64,000 nucleotides of DNA from a virus, in the IMG/VR virus record IMGVR_UViG_3300024346_008124, positions 1 to 64,000 of that record; one strand, 5' to 3'. Each line of letters starts with the position of its first letter. The stretch's first letter is position 1. The notes under the pieces are model-generated. The model had not been told where the DNA came from, searched no databases, and was given only the letters and a program-made list of their open reading frames with translations. Made by a program: the position numbers and the translations under genes. This document shows, in pieces, positions 25,588 to 33,869 of the stretch.

Positions 25588-26339
25588 TTGAAGACTTTAT
25601 AAGCGGAGATAAGTTTAAACAATTTTGTGATTTTGATTTTAGAAATCCTAAATTTAGATCAGACAAAAAATCTTATGTTATATACTCCGATCTAGACCGC
25701 TATGTAGACGCTATAAGCTTTGCCTCTCAGCATAGGGATAGGAATTTTGTTCTTGTTTCTCATAATGGAGACAAGACCGTAAATCATACGGGTCTACCGT
25801 TAAATATAAAGGCTTGGTATACTCAAAACCTAAACTTTGCTCACGATAGAGTTTTCGCTCTGCCTATAGGATTAGAAAATCCCCAGTGGCACCCCGGTAA
25901 AATTCCTCAGATGCTACGTATGACAGAGTCTTCAAAGCGAGTGAGCAAGGGGTTTTGCCAATTTAATCCAGACACATATCCCAAAGAGAGAAAAGACCTA
26001 GTACAAGACCTACAAAACAACCAGATAGAGGTAGATTCATACGAATGTATAAACGGTGAAAAATTCTTTCAATACTTATTTAATTTGAAGATTTATAAAT
26101 ACTGCTTTTGTCCGCGAGGAAACGGAATTGACACACATAGAATTTGGGAAGCTTTATATATGGGGTGTGTGCCAGTTGTAAAAAGACATATAACGCATGA
26201 GTTTTATGGAGATAAACTTCCTATAATGTTTGTAGATGAATGGCAAGATTTTAAAGATGTTGAATTTAAAATAAGTAGTTTTCAAAACCCCATTTTAACA
26301 ATGAAATACTGGAAAAATAAAATATGTCAAAGCCTTTAA
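25584..26339 (+). CDS. exostosin-like glycosyltransferase
   Basis: The 251-residue protein has the exostosin-like donor-site pattern YCFCPRGNGIDTHRIWEALYMGCVPVV in its last third (CPRGNGID at about 173-180), and the preceding VFALPIGLENPQW. It is related to the products at 9834 and 28412, more distantly than those two are to each other. It overlaps its upstream neighbour by 4 bases and the fucosyltransferase gene by 16. The sugar is unknown. Confidence 0.75.
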   Translation: MIEDFISGDKFKQFCDFDFRNPKFRSDKKSYVIYSDLDRYVDAISFASQHRDRNFVLVSHNGDKTVNHTGLPLNIKAWYTQNLNFAHDRVFALPIGLENPQWHPGKIPQMLRMTESSKRVSKGFCQFNPDTYPKERKDLVQDLQNNQIEVDSYECINGEKFFQYLFNLKIYKYCFCPRGNGIDTHRIWEALYMGCVPVVKRHITHEFYGDKLPIMFVDEWQDFKDVEFKISSFQNPILTMKYWKNKICQSL

Positions 26340-27262
26340 CAATCGACTTCCGCAATATGTGGGGAGGATTCTTTAAGCACGACAACCTGATAACAAATAC
26401 CCTGTCGCTAGAATATGAAGTCTCTGTAGACGAGCAAAATCCAGACATAGTGGTTTGTCAGGTGTGTCCCAAGAGCCACGGCGCTCCCGATCCCCAATCG
26501 CTTACCCAGTCGTTAAAAGGTAAGTCTAAAATAATCTATTGGCTAGTAGAGTCTATAGATAGAACGGGAGATCCCGACTATTCAAGCTGTGACTTTTCTT
26601 TTTCTTCCTGTCAACACCAAGATCAGAGAAACGTAAGGGTTCCGCTTTGGTCTATGTATGTTAACTGGTTTAAAGACAAGCAAGAAAGCTATATAGAGGA
26701 AAGAAATCAATCATTTCTAGTTTCGCCAACCAAGCTATTGCAGGCAAGAGATCATTCTCAGAAGAATAAGTTTTGTTGTATATTGACAAATAACGACATG
26801 GGCATGAGAAAAGAGGTTTATCCAGCATTTATAGGGCTTGGGATAGAGAACGGATTGCTAGTAGAAAGTAGGGGGCGATACTTAACAAATATGCCAGCTA
26901 TATTAGATGGCGAAAAAGATAAGCTAGAATATATAGATGCATTTAAGTTTAACCTTTGCTACGATAACGGAGAGGCCGCCGGTTGGGTTACTGAAAAACT
27001 AATTCACCCAATATATCAGGGATCTATACCTATCTACTGGGGATGTAGTAACGTTGCTTCAGAGTTTAATCAGGATAGATTTATCCACGCAAGAAACTTT
27101 GACAATCTACAGTCTATGTGGGACAAAGTTATGGAAATAAACTATAATAGAGACTTATTCTTAGATATTCAGTCACAGCCCTGTTTTCCAAACAACACAA
27201 TTCCTGATTGCGCCAATCCAGAATTTTTGATAGAAGAATTTAAGAAAGTGGTGGAAGCATGA
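26324..27262 (+). CDS. GT10 alpha-1,3-fucosyltransferase-like enzyme
   Basis: The 312-residue protein starts with an Asp/Asn-rich N-lobe (LTIDFRNMWGGFF) and contains the GT10 signature in its C-lobe: KFNLCYDNGEAAGWVTEKL then PIYQGSIPIYWG, about residues 208-240. This matches the bacterial alpha-1,3/4-fucosyltransferase motif (FxxxFENS…DYVTEKL…AGSxPVYWG). These enzymes transfer L-fucose from GDP-L-fucose, and a fucose-like donor such as GDP-colitose is conceivable. A donor-making enzyme (22194) is in the same cluster. It overlaps the upstream gene by 16 bases and the next as ATGA. Confidence 0.88.
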   Translation: MSKPLTIDFRNMWGGFFKHDNLITNTLSLEYEVSVDEQNPDIVVCQVCPKSHGAPDPQSLTQSLKGKSKIIYWLVESIDRTGDPDYSSCDFSFSSCQHQDQRNVRVPLWSMYVNWFKDKQESYIEERNQSFLVSPTKLLQARDHSQKNKFCCILTNNDMGMRKEVYPAFIGLGIENGLLVESRGRYLTNMPAILDGEKDKLEYIDAFKFNLCYDNGEAAGWVTEKLIHPIYQGSIPIYWGCSNVASEFNQDRFIHARNFDNLQSMWDKVMEINYNRDLFLDIQSQPCFPNNTIPDCANPEFLIEEFKKVVEA

Positions 27263-28419
27263 CAATAAAACTATGTTCTGACATAATAGACAAACAAGAT
27301 ATAAACAACTTGATATCTTGGCTAGAGACTATGCCGAGGCTGACAAAAGGCCAAAAAACGTTAGAGTTTGAACAGATGTTTTCTTCCTACGTTGGGTGTG
27401 AGCATTCTATTTTTTGCAACTCAGGGTCTTCTGCGAACCTACTCATCACTTCTGCTCTAATGCAAAGCGGCATGATGAAAAATGATAAAATTATAGTACC
27501 TCAAGTATCTTGGTCTACAACCGTGTTTCCGGCTATGCAGCTAGGTCTGAAGCCGATAATGTGTGATTGTAACCTTTCAAACCTAGGTATTGATCTAGAT
27601 CATTTTGAATGGCTGGTTAAAAACCATAAACCCGCCGCCGTTATATTGGTGCATGTCTTAGGGCTAGAATCAAATATAGAAAAGGTGACGCAAATATGTG
27701 AGGATCATAATGTTATACTAGTGGAGGATACTTGCGAAAGCTTGGGTTCTTCTGTAGCCGGAAAGAAACTTGGAAATTTTGGGCTAGCTAGTTCTTTTTC
27801 TTTTTACTTTGGGCATCATATATCAACAATTGAAGGAGGTATGGTTTGCACAAATGATAAAGAGTTTGCAGATATTATTAAAATGATAAGAAGTCATGGG
27901 TGGGATAGAGATTTAGATGAAGAGGCAAAACTTAAATACAAGAAACAGTACGGCGTTAAAGAGTTTGACTCTTTGTATAAGTTTTATTATCAGGGTTTTA
28001 ATCTTAGGTCTACTGATTTGCAGGCGGTCATTGGTATAAATCAAATGTCTAAAATAGACAACATATCAAACGTAAGACAAAGAAACTATAATCATTACCT
28101 AAAGTCTATAAAAAGTGAACTATGGAAACCTCACTCACGACAGGAGGTGGTTTCTAATATGGGATATCCATTAATTGTTGGAAATAGAGAGGATTTATCT
28201 AGCGCTTTAGACGATAATGGTGTAGAATGTAGACCACTAGTCTCTGGAAGCATGGGCGCTCAACCAGCTTGGAAAAAAGAGTACGGAGAACTGACTATGC
28301 AGAACGCATCTGTAGTAAATAACAATGGTATGTATGTCCCCAATCATCAAGACTTAACAATTCAAGATATTGACAAAGTTTGCAAAATAATTAACGACAC
28401 AGGAAATCCGCATGTCTGA
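27259..28419 (+). CDS. colD: ColD-like GDP-4-keto-6-deoxymannose 3-dehydratase (PLP)
   Basis: This 386-residue protein has the DegT/DnrJ/EryC1/StrS fold: NSGSSANL at about 54-61, VSWSTTVFP, and EDTCESLGS at about 156-164 (pyridine-binding Asp). At the usual Schiff-base lysine it has SFSFYFGHHISTIEGG, with H186 and H187. ColD from colitose pathways has the same FYxHHxxTxEGG segment, where His replaces Lys and makes the enzyme a dehydratase instead of an aminotransferase. GFNLRSTDLQAVIG and CRPLVSGS also resemble ColD. It would remove O-3 from GDP-4-keto-6-deoxymannose. The downstream reductase would be the fcl/colC-like gene at 22194. Confidence 0.82.
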   Translation: MTIKLCSDIIDKQDINNLISWLETMPRLTKGQKTLEFEQMFSSYVGCEHSIFCNSGSSANLLITSALMQSGMMKNDKIIVPQVSWSTTVFPAMQLGLKPIMCDCNLSNLGIDLDHFEWLVKNHKPAAVILVHVLGLESNIEKVTQICEDHNVILVEDTCESLGSSVAGKKLGNFGLASSFSFYFGHHISTIEGGMVCTNDKEFADIIKMIRSHGWDRDLDEEAKLKYKKQYGVKEFDSLYKFYYQGFNLRSTDLQAVIGINQMSKIDNISNVRQRNYNHYLKSIKSELWKPHSRQEVVSNMGYPLIVGNREDLSSALDDNGVECRPLVSGSMGAQPAWKKEYGELTMQNASVVNNNGMYVPNHQDLTIQDIDKVCKIINDTGNPHV

Positions 28420-29230
28420 AATAATCAATCTAATACCAAACAATCCAGATGTACACGTTTATTCTAGAGCCGTAGAGTTATTGTCTGAAAAGCTGGAAGA
28501 AGACTACTCTTTCATAATAAACGTCTGGGATCACGAAATGCCAAAAGATACTAAGTATCCTAAGATTCTTGTATCGACCTCTGATGAGGCTCATAAGATG
28601 CCTAGCCAAGCCTATGATGGCAGCTATGTGCATGTGTTTAAGCAATATCAACCCATGATAAACACAGACGACCCCCTTTCTATAATAACTTCTGACAAAG
28701 TTACCGCCATACCCTTGTGCGAGCTAGATGGTATAGAAGATAAACAAATACCAATCTTGGAAAGAGAATACGACTGGTCTTGGATGGGGCAATTTGACCC
28801 CTACAGAAGAGTAGAATTTAGGAATTCTATAACACAACTAGAAAAAAACGAAAAGTTAAAAAACAAAGTTTTGTGGTATGAGGGATGGAACAATGGAGAA
28901 TCTACAGAATCTTACTGTGACGTTTTAAATCAGACAAAGATTATGCCCGTTCCTCGCGGTTCAGGCAGTCTAGAGTCATTTAGATTTTTTGAAGCTGCTA
29001 GATGTGGCTGTATACCCGTTTGCACTCAGCAGCCTCATGTAGATTTTTATAACGTTGCTCCTTATTTTTCAATTTCTTCTTGGTCTCACTTTGGAGAATT
29101 TGTAGAAAACATGAAACAAAGACAAAGCGAGATGGAATACCTGTCTGAACAGGTTAAAAACTGGCACAAATACTTCTGCTCCCCTCAAGGGCTTGCCGAC
29201 TTTATGTACAAGAGGATTAAAAATGTATAA
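28412..29230 (+). CDS. exostosin-like glycosyltransferase
   Basis: The 272-residue protein is a paralogue of 9834-10760. Both have a short N-terminal lobe, DxxxxGQFD/DFTFVGQI in the middle and P[RG]GxxS[LM]E[ST]FRFFEA with GxIPV near the end (MPVPRGSGSLESFRFFEAARCGCIPV at about residues 174-199). This is the exostosin-type C-lobe. It overlaps the ColD-like gene by 8 bases and the next by 8. The donor is unknown, though its neighbours suggest the GDP-sugar pathway. Confidence 0.78.
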   Translation: MSEIINLIPNNPDVHVYSRAVELLSEKLEEDYSFIINVWDHEMPKDTKYPKILVSTSDEAHKMPSQAYDGSYVHVFKQYQPMINTDDPLSIITSDKVTAIPLCELDGIEDKQIPILEREYDWSWMGQFDPYRRVEFRNSITQLEKNEKLKNKVLWYEGWNNGESTESYCDVLNQTKIMPVPRGSGSLESFRFFEAARCGCIPVCTQQPHVDFYNVAPYFSISSWSHFGEFVENMKQRQSEMEYLSEQVKNWHKYFCSPQGLADFMYKRIKNV

Positions 29231-29903
29231 AACATATGTCATGCACTATAAGCCACTACGAGACAGAAAGGAATTTATACTAAAGCAACTGTCTTCAAAG
29301 GGTATAGAAAATTTTGAATTTATAACGGATTTTGATAAAGATGTTTTGACAGAAAAAATCATAGAAGATTACTACCTAGAAGATGAAGAAAAACACTTCA
29401 AAGAGTGCCAAGTCTCTATGAGACAAGGAGAAAAATACCAATTCCAAAAAATGAAGTACGCCAGCATATCCCTTTGTATAAAGCATGTTGAGGCTTTTGA
29501 AAAAACAAAACAGCAAGAAGAAGATTTCGCACTATTTCTAGAAGATGATTGTAGATTTCATCAAGATTCTACATCTTTAGAAGAAATAATATCAAAAGCG
29601 CCACAAGACTGGGATGCCATAGTAATAGGTGGCCCATTTAAACATGATATATGCCAATACAACTTCATAGTCGGAGATGACAATTCAGCCTACTTAAAAG
29701 CTAAACATCCCGCGACTAATACGACTAGTAGTATACTCTACAGAAAGTCTACAGCAGAAAAAATAATGCCGTATGTGAAACCCTTTTCACTACCTATTGA
29801 TTGGCAGCTTAACTTTGCTTTCTGGAAAGCTAAATTAAACGTGTATCACATTTATCCATATATATCCACACAGGGAGACTTTAAGAGTACCGCAAATGAT
29901 TAA
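29223..29903 (+). CDS. GT25-family glycosyltransferase
   Basis: I start at the ATG at 29223 (226 residues), which follows AAGAGG at 29211-29216; an upstream TTG at 29193 is unneeded. The protein begins YKTYVMHYKPLRDRKEFI, the family 25 N-terminal box (hydrophobic, then xLxRR). LCIKHVEAFEK matches the SHxxxW/Kxx segment, and ALFLEDDCRF is the EDD metal site. IGGPF and STQGDFKST complete the usual order. GT25 enzymes add galactose or related sugars to LPS or proteins. It overlaps the next gene by 8 bases. Confidence 0.85.
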   Translation: MYKTYVMHYKPLRDRKEFILKQLSSKGIENFEFITDFDKDVLTEKIIEDYYLEDEEKHFKECQVSMRQGEKYQFQKMKYASISLCIKHVEAFEKTKQQEEDFALFLEDDCRFHQDSTSLEEIISKAPQDWDAIVIGGPFKHDICQYNFIVGDDNSAYLKAKHPATNTTSSILYRKSTAEKIMPYVKPFSLPIDWQLNFAFWKAKLNVYHIYPYISTQGDFKSTAND

Positions 29904-30729
29904 TGTTAAATATGTAGGAAGGCTTGGAAACAACATGTTTCAGTATTCTCTAGGTAGGATACTAGCAGAGTCTATGGGTTTGAGACTTAATTCACCGCCC
30001 ATTCCAGAGTTCTCCAGAACTTTTGAACTAGTAAACCCAGAGCGAATAGAACCCTATGAGCCAATTGTTTTTAATGACCACGTTTTAAGAATAAATGATG
30101 AGCCTGTATCTGTAGAAGATATAGTTAATCTGAAAGATAAAGCCGTATACCTCGATGGATGGTTTCAAAGATACGAATATTACAAGCCCTATAAACAAAA
30201 AATTAGAGAATGGCTGGACATAGAAGATATAGACGTAGGACAGACGGATAACGATGCGATTGTTCACTTACGTATGGGCGATTGTATAACGGGAGACTTA
30301 GCAAAAGACCCATATGTGATGCCTCATGGGTACTTTAACAAAGCTCTAGAGATTATGGATTTTGATAATCTTTTCATATGCTCAGATCCAGAGACTTTAA
30401 ATCATCCACTATTTAAAAAATACATGGAGAATTTTAAAGAATACTGTCCCACACTACTATGTGGAGATAAAATAGAAGATTTTAGAGCCATAAAATCGTT
30501 TGATAAAATAGTCATGTCTCAAAGTACATTTTCTTGGTGGGGTGCATTCTTATCAAACGCTTCTCAAATATTTGTTCCGGTTCCAGAGCCGGGACCGCAC
30601 ACCAACGAATGGAGCCTAGAGAGCAGAAACGTTGCCGTTTTTGTAGATGACGAAGATAGATACAGCTACTTAAAGCAGTATGGGACAGAGTGGAAACTAG
30701 TAAACCTTAAAGATATACCGGAGACATAA
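29896..30729 (+). CDS. GT11 alpha-1,2-fucosyltransferase-like enzyme
   Basis: This 277-residue protein has the three GT11 hallmarks. GRLGNNMFQYSLGR is at residues 8-21 (GxGNQMFQYAxG). VHLRMGD is in the middle (HxRxGD, the GDP-sugar-binding arginine). SQSTFSWWGAFLS is near the C-terminus. The length is normal. GT11 enzymes transfer L-fucose from GDP-fucose in alpha-1,2 linkage; the colitosyltransferase WbgN of E. coli O55 is also GT11. A GDP-fucose/colitose-making gene is in the same cluster, so the donor is probably one of these. It overlaps the GT25 gene by 8 bases. Confidence 0.92.
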   Translation: MINVKYVGRLGNNMFQYSLGRILAESMGLRLNSPPIPEFSRTFELVNPERIEPYEPIVFNDHVLRINDEPVSVEDIVNLKDKAVYLDGWFQRYEYYKPYKQKIREWLDIEDIDVGQTDNDAIVHLRMGDCITGDLAKDPYVMPHGYFNKALEIMDFDNLFICSDPETLNHPLFKKYMENFKEYCPTLLCGDKIEDFRAIKSFDKIVMSQSTFSWWGAFLSNASQIFVPVPEPGPHTNEWSLESRNVAVFVDDEDRYSYLKQYGTEWKLVNLKDIPET

Positions 30730-30730
30730 A

Positions 30731-31306
30731 ATGGAAAACAATTTTTATAACAAAGAGTATTGGTACGATAATTCACAAGAGCATTCAGACGTAGATAACT
30801 ATGGAGAAAATTACTACGCTTACAAAATATATAAAAACTTAATACTAAAACTTAAAGACATACCAGATACAGGATATATTGTTCTACTAGGAACAAACAG
30901 ATGTGTATCGTTTAATTTACTATGTGACCACTTCGGAAAAGATAGGTGTATCGGTTTTGATATTCACAATCCCACAAATCACCCGCGCGTTAAAATTAAA
31001 GACTGCACAAAATTATCAGAACTAGACAATATACCCATAGCATTTTGCCACAACGACTTGGGAAGTTTTCCAAAAACTCCAAAATTAAAAATACATGGGC
31101 AAAATTGGGCTGCCGCAAATATAATTAATGGAGGATATTTTTTAGGAAGGAATAATTTAAATGCTGCTAAATTTAAATCAGAAGAGTTTATGAAAGACTT
31201 AGGATTTGAAAACAAGCAATTTAAGGATATTGTAAATGATTACGATATGACAGACTTTGAAGAATCTTGCATAGAGGGACACATGATCTCAAGGAGAACC
31301 GTATGA
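30731..31306 (+). CDS. methyltransferase-like Rossmann protein
   Basis: The 191-residue protein contains GYIVLLGTNRCVSFNLLC followed by DRCIGFDI near residue 76, which resembles SAM motif I and the acidic end of strand 2. IAFCHNDLGSF resembles motif IV. The glycine-rich loop is incomplete, so SAM binding is uncertain. It starts after GGAGACATAAA and shares ATGA with the next gene. It could methylate a sugar or be a relict. Confidence 0.55.
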   Translation: MENNFYNKEYWYDNSQEHSDVDNYGENYYAYKIYKNLILKLKDIPDTGYIVLLGTNRCVSFNLLCDHFGKDRCIGFDIHNPTNHPRVKIKDCTKLSELDNIPIAFCHNDLGSFPKTPKLKIHGQNWAAANIINGGYFLGRNNLNAAKFKSEEFMKDLGFENKQFKDIVNDYDMTDFEESCIEGHMISRRTV

Positions 31307-31965
31307 GCATAATAAAAGACTACAATCTAGATAAATACAACTTCTGTGAAGAGGTAAAGAATATTTTTTATGTTGATGAATTAAAAAATCTACACATAGA
31401 AAGAAGCGATTTATTACCTCAAGATAAATTAAACTTTGACAATGAGACAAAAACAGACTTTCATTCCACCTTTTACGGGGGTTTAAAGTCTAAAAAAGGA
31501 AAGGCTATAAAAGATATTTACAATAGCTTCATTTCCGAGATTGTTGCACCTATGTTTAATAGAAGTTTCGTGTATCAGGCTTTTCCAAGCTTTAGGGTCC
31601 ACATACCCAACGACCAAGCTGTGCATAAATGGCACTATGATTCTGACGAAAACCACAACCACCCCGATTGGGAGATAAACTTTCAGCTAGCGCTTACTAA
31701 TATGTACGAAAGTAACGCTATGTGGATAGAATCGGTTCCGGGGCTTAGAGACTTTAAACCTTTGGAAATGAATCTTGGGCAATTCGCAATTTTTTATGGC
31801 AATCAGTGCGCTCATGGGAATAAGGAGAATACAACTGGTAACACAAGGGTTAGTATGGATTTTAGGGTTATCCCATATGAAAAATATGATGAATCTAAAG
31901 CAAAGAATTCCGCTACCGCAAATACAAAATTTGTTATTGGAGAATATTATAGGCTGTATAAATAA
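31303..31965 (+). CDS. 2OG-Fe(II) oxygenase-like protein
   Basis: I choose the ATG at 31303 (220 residues), preceded by a strong AAGGAGA at 31291-31297. The protein has the jelly-roll iron ligands: HYDSD (His and Asp, the HxD motif) and CAHGN (distal His), with the 2-oxoglutarate-binding Arg expected in TRVSMDFR. The central part (WEINFQLALTNMY, SNAMWIES) resembles the StrG-like oxygenases of sugar antibiotic clusters. It may hydroxylate a sugar or amino acid in the glycan pathway. It overlaps the methyltransferase-like gene by 4 bases and the next by 1. Confidence 0.72.
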   Translation: MSIIKDYNLDKYNFCEEVKNIFYVDELKNLHIERSDLLPQDKLNFDNETKTDFHSTFYGGLKSKKGKAIKDIYNSFISEIVAPMFNRSFVYQAFPSFRVHIPNDQAVHKWHYDSDENHNHPDWEINFQLALTNMYESNAMWIESVPGLRDFKPLEMNLGQFAIFYGNQCAHGNKENTTGNTRVSMDFRVIPYEKYDESKAKNSATANTKFVIGEYYRLYK

Positions 31966-32615
31966 TGTACACTAAAACACAAGATGTAATAGAACTACTA
32001 GAGAAGCAAGGTTACAGTATAAGTGACCCTTGGGATATCGTGGAAGCTTTTGAAGACAAGGTCGCAAAATACGCAGGCAGTAAGTATGCGGTAGCTACAG
32101 ACAGTTGTACCAATAGTATATTTCTATGCTTAAAGTATCTGCAAGCAACCGGCAAAGTGGAAGTCCCGAAGAAGACATATTTATCTGTACCTCAAAGTGT
32201 TATCCACGCAGGATGTGAGGTTGAATTTACTGATCTTGAGTGGTCTGGAGCCTATAGACTAAACCCATATCCAATTGTAGACAGCGCCACGAAGTTTACT
32301 AAAGGTATGTATATTGAAGATTCGTATCAATGTCTGTCTTTTCACATTAGAAAAATACTACCCATTGCTAAAGGTGGTATGATATTGACAAACGACAAGA
32401 GTGCTGTAGAGTGGCTTAAACTAGCAGAGTACGAAGGAAGAGATAGGCGTGTCCCTCACGACGAAATGCCGCCCCCAGCCATGCTGGGATGGAATATGTA
32501 CATGCCCCCTGAGCAGGCCGCTAGGGGCATAGAACTGTTTGAACAAGCTAAAGACTTTAACGAAGACTCTGGCGGTTCTTGGAAATATAAAGACATATCA
32601 CACTATAAATACTAA
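31965..32615 (+). CDS. short DegT-family PLP protein
   Basis: At 216 residues this is far shorter than the 370-400 of DegT/DnrJ/EryC1 aminotransferases, but it keeps the main motifs: TDSCTNSIFLCL for the substrate loop, IVDSATKF for the pyridine-binding Asp, and LSFHIRKILPIAKGGMIL with a lysine at the Schiff-base position (unlike the His of the gene at 27259). The small C-terminal domain is largely absent. It may be a compact functional sugar aminotransferase or a truncated one. The neighbouring genes suggest sugar modification. Its ATG overlaps the previous stop by one base. Confidence 0.72.
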   Translation: MYTKTQDVIELLEKQGYSISDPWDIVEAFEDKVAKYAGSKYAVATDSCTNSIFLCLKYLQATGKVEVPKKTYLSVPQSVIHAGCEVEFTDLEWSGAYRLNPYPIVDSATKFTKGMYIEDSYQCLSFHIRKILPIAKGGMILTNDKSAVEWLKLAEYEGRDRRVPHDEMPPPAMLGWNMYMPPEQAARGIELFEQAKDFNEDSGGSWKYKDISHYKY

Positions 32616-32626
32616 TAGGAATTTTA

Positions 32627-33097
32627 ATGATAAATGTATCAGCTTTAATAGGAGACTTAGGACCATCACAAAAGTCTTTTTATCTAATAAAAGCCTTTAA
32701 CGAGCTTTCTAGAAATCCAAACCTATCCTGTACGGCTTTTGTTTTAAAGATATCGCCGCCATATACAAAACCTCTTTTTTCATGCTCCAGCGTTTCGTTT
32801 CTTTCTAACTATAACGGTGTATGTTTAGCCACTAACCTAGAAGAAGCTCAAATTCTTCTTAAATCAAACAACAATTCTAAAAAATATCTTTACCTGTGGG
32901 ATATGGAATGGATTAAAAGACCAATGAACTACTCTCAGGTCTGCGATATACTGCTAGATGATAGACTAAGTATTATATCAAGAAGCGACTCGCACTCCTG
33001 CATGATAGAAAACTACTGTAATAAACCTCCAATAGCCACCATACAAGATTGGAACCCGTCCCAAATTTTAGAAATACTGGAAAAAACCCATGCCTAA
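32627..33097 (+). CDS. unknown protein at the end of the sugar cluster
   Basis: This 156-residue protein starts VSALIGDLGPSQKSFYLIKAFNEL, which resembles the N-lobe of GT4-like enzymes, and then YLYLWDMEWIK and VCDILLDDRLSIISRSDSHSCMIENYC. The C-lobe of a GT-B enzyme is absent. It may be a half-size glycosyltransferase or unrelated. The ATG has AATAGGAAT before it. It overlaps the next gene by 8 bases. Confidence 0.6.
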   Translation: MINVSALIGDLGPSQKSFYLIKAFNELSRNPNLSCTAFVLKISPPYTKPLFSCSSVSFLSNYNGVCLATNLEEAQILLKSNNNSKKYLYLWDMEWIKRPMNYSQVCDILLDDRLSIISRSDSHSCMIENYCNKPPIATIQDWNPSQILEILEKTHA

Positions 33098-33869
33098 TAT
33101 AGATGAATCTTACGTATTAAAAAAGTATCAAGATAATAGTAGCACATACTCCATAGCAAAAGAACTGAACACATATCCAAAAAAGATAGAAAGGATATTG
33201 AAAAAGAATGGAGTAACAATGAGAACCCGATCCGAGGCTCAGGCTAATGCTATAAAAACAGGACGAAGCAAACACCCAACAAAAGGAGAAAAGCGATCAG
33301 AAGAAGACAAGAACAAGATTAGCAGGGGTAAGGAATTAAGCTGGAAAAATACTTCTGACGAAGATAGAGAGAAGTTTTCAAAGCAAGCAAAGGACAGATG
33401 GGAAAAGATTCCGGCAGATAAGAAAAGAGAAATGATGGAGAAGGCTGGTCGCGCCCTTAGAATTGCGGCTATAGAAGGCTCCAAGGCCGAGAAGTTCTTA
33501 GAAAGAAAGCTTAACGAGATGGGCTATGATGTAGTGCTTCACAAGAAAGATCTTATTGAGGGCAATTTTGAAATTGACTTGTTTTTGCCTCAGTTAAACA
33601 CTATAATAGAGATAGATGGGCCACAACACTTTCTCCCAGTGTTTGGAGAAAAGAAGCTACAGGAAGTTATTAAGTTTGATTCTATCAAGAATGGACTTCT
33701 GGTTTCTAAGGGGTTTTGTGTTGTGAGAGTTAAATATCTTTGTAAGAATATGTCTCGCGCCGTAGAGAGAAGATTGTGGGATTTGGTATCGGAACAGGTT
33801 GGAAAACTACAGGAAAAGTTTCCTCCTAAGAATAAACGTTTCATTGAATTGGAGATAGGACATGAGTGA
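33090..33869 (+). CDS. HTH/NUMOD3-like/Vsr-like homing endonuclease
   Basis: The 259-residue protein has three parts. An N-terminal helix-turn-helix (STYSIAKELNTYPKKIERILKKNG) comes first. A lysine-rich middle follows with repeats like RSEEDKNKISRGKE and SDEDREKFSKQAK, reminiscent of NUMOD3 DNA-binding modules. The C-terminal PD-(D/E)XK nuclease core has FEIDLFLPQLN, IIEIDGPQHF and VVRVKY. This is the layout of free-standing homing endonucleases of the Vsr/DUF559 type. It sits at the border of sugar and last replication genes, as expected for a mobile gene. It overlaps both neighbours by 8 bases. Confidence 0.75.
   Translation: MPNIDESYVLKKYQDNSSTYSIAKELNTYPKKIERILKKNGVTMRTRSEAQANAIKTGRSKHPTKGEKRSEEDKNKISRGKELSWKNTSDEDREKFSKQAKDRWEKIPADKKREMMEKAGRALRIAAIEGSKAEKFLERKLNEMGYDVVLHKKDLIEGNFEIDLFLPQLNTIIEIDGPQHFLPVFGEKKLQEVIKFDSIKNGLLVSKGFCVVRVKYLCKNMSRAVERRLWDLVSEQVGKLQEKFPPKNKRFIELEIGHE

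Noticed and set aside
27259-28419. Ordinary sugar aminotransferase
   Set aside because: The Schiff-base lysine is His (HH at 186-187), as in ColD, so plain transamination is unlikely.
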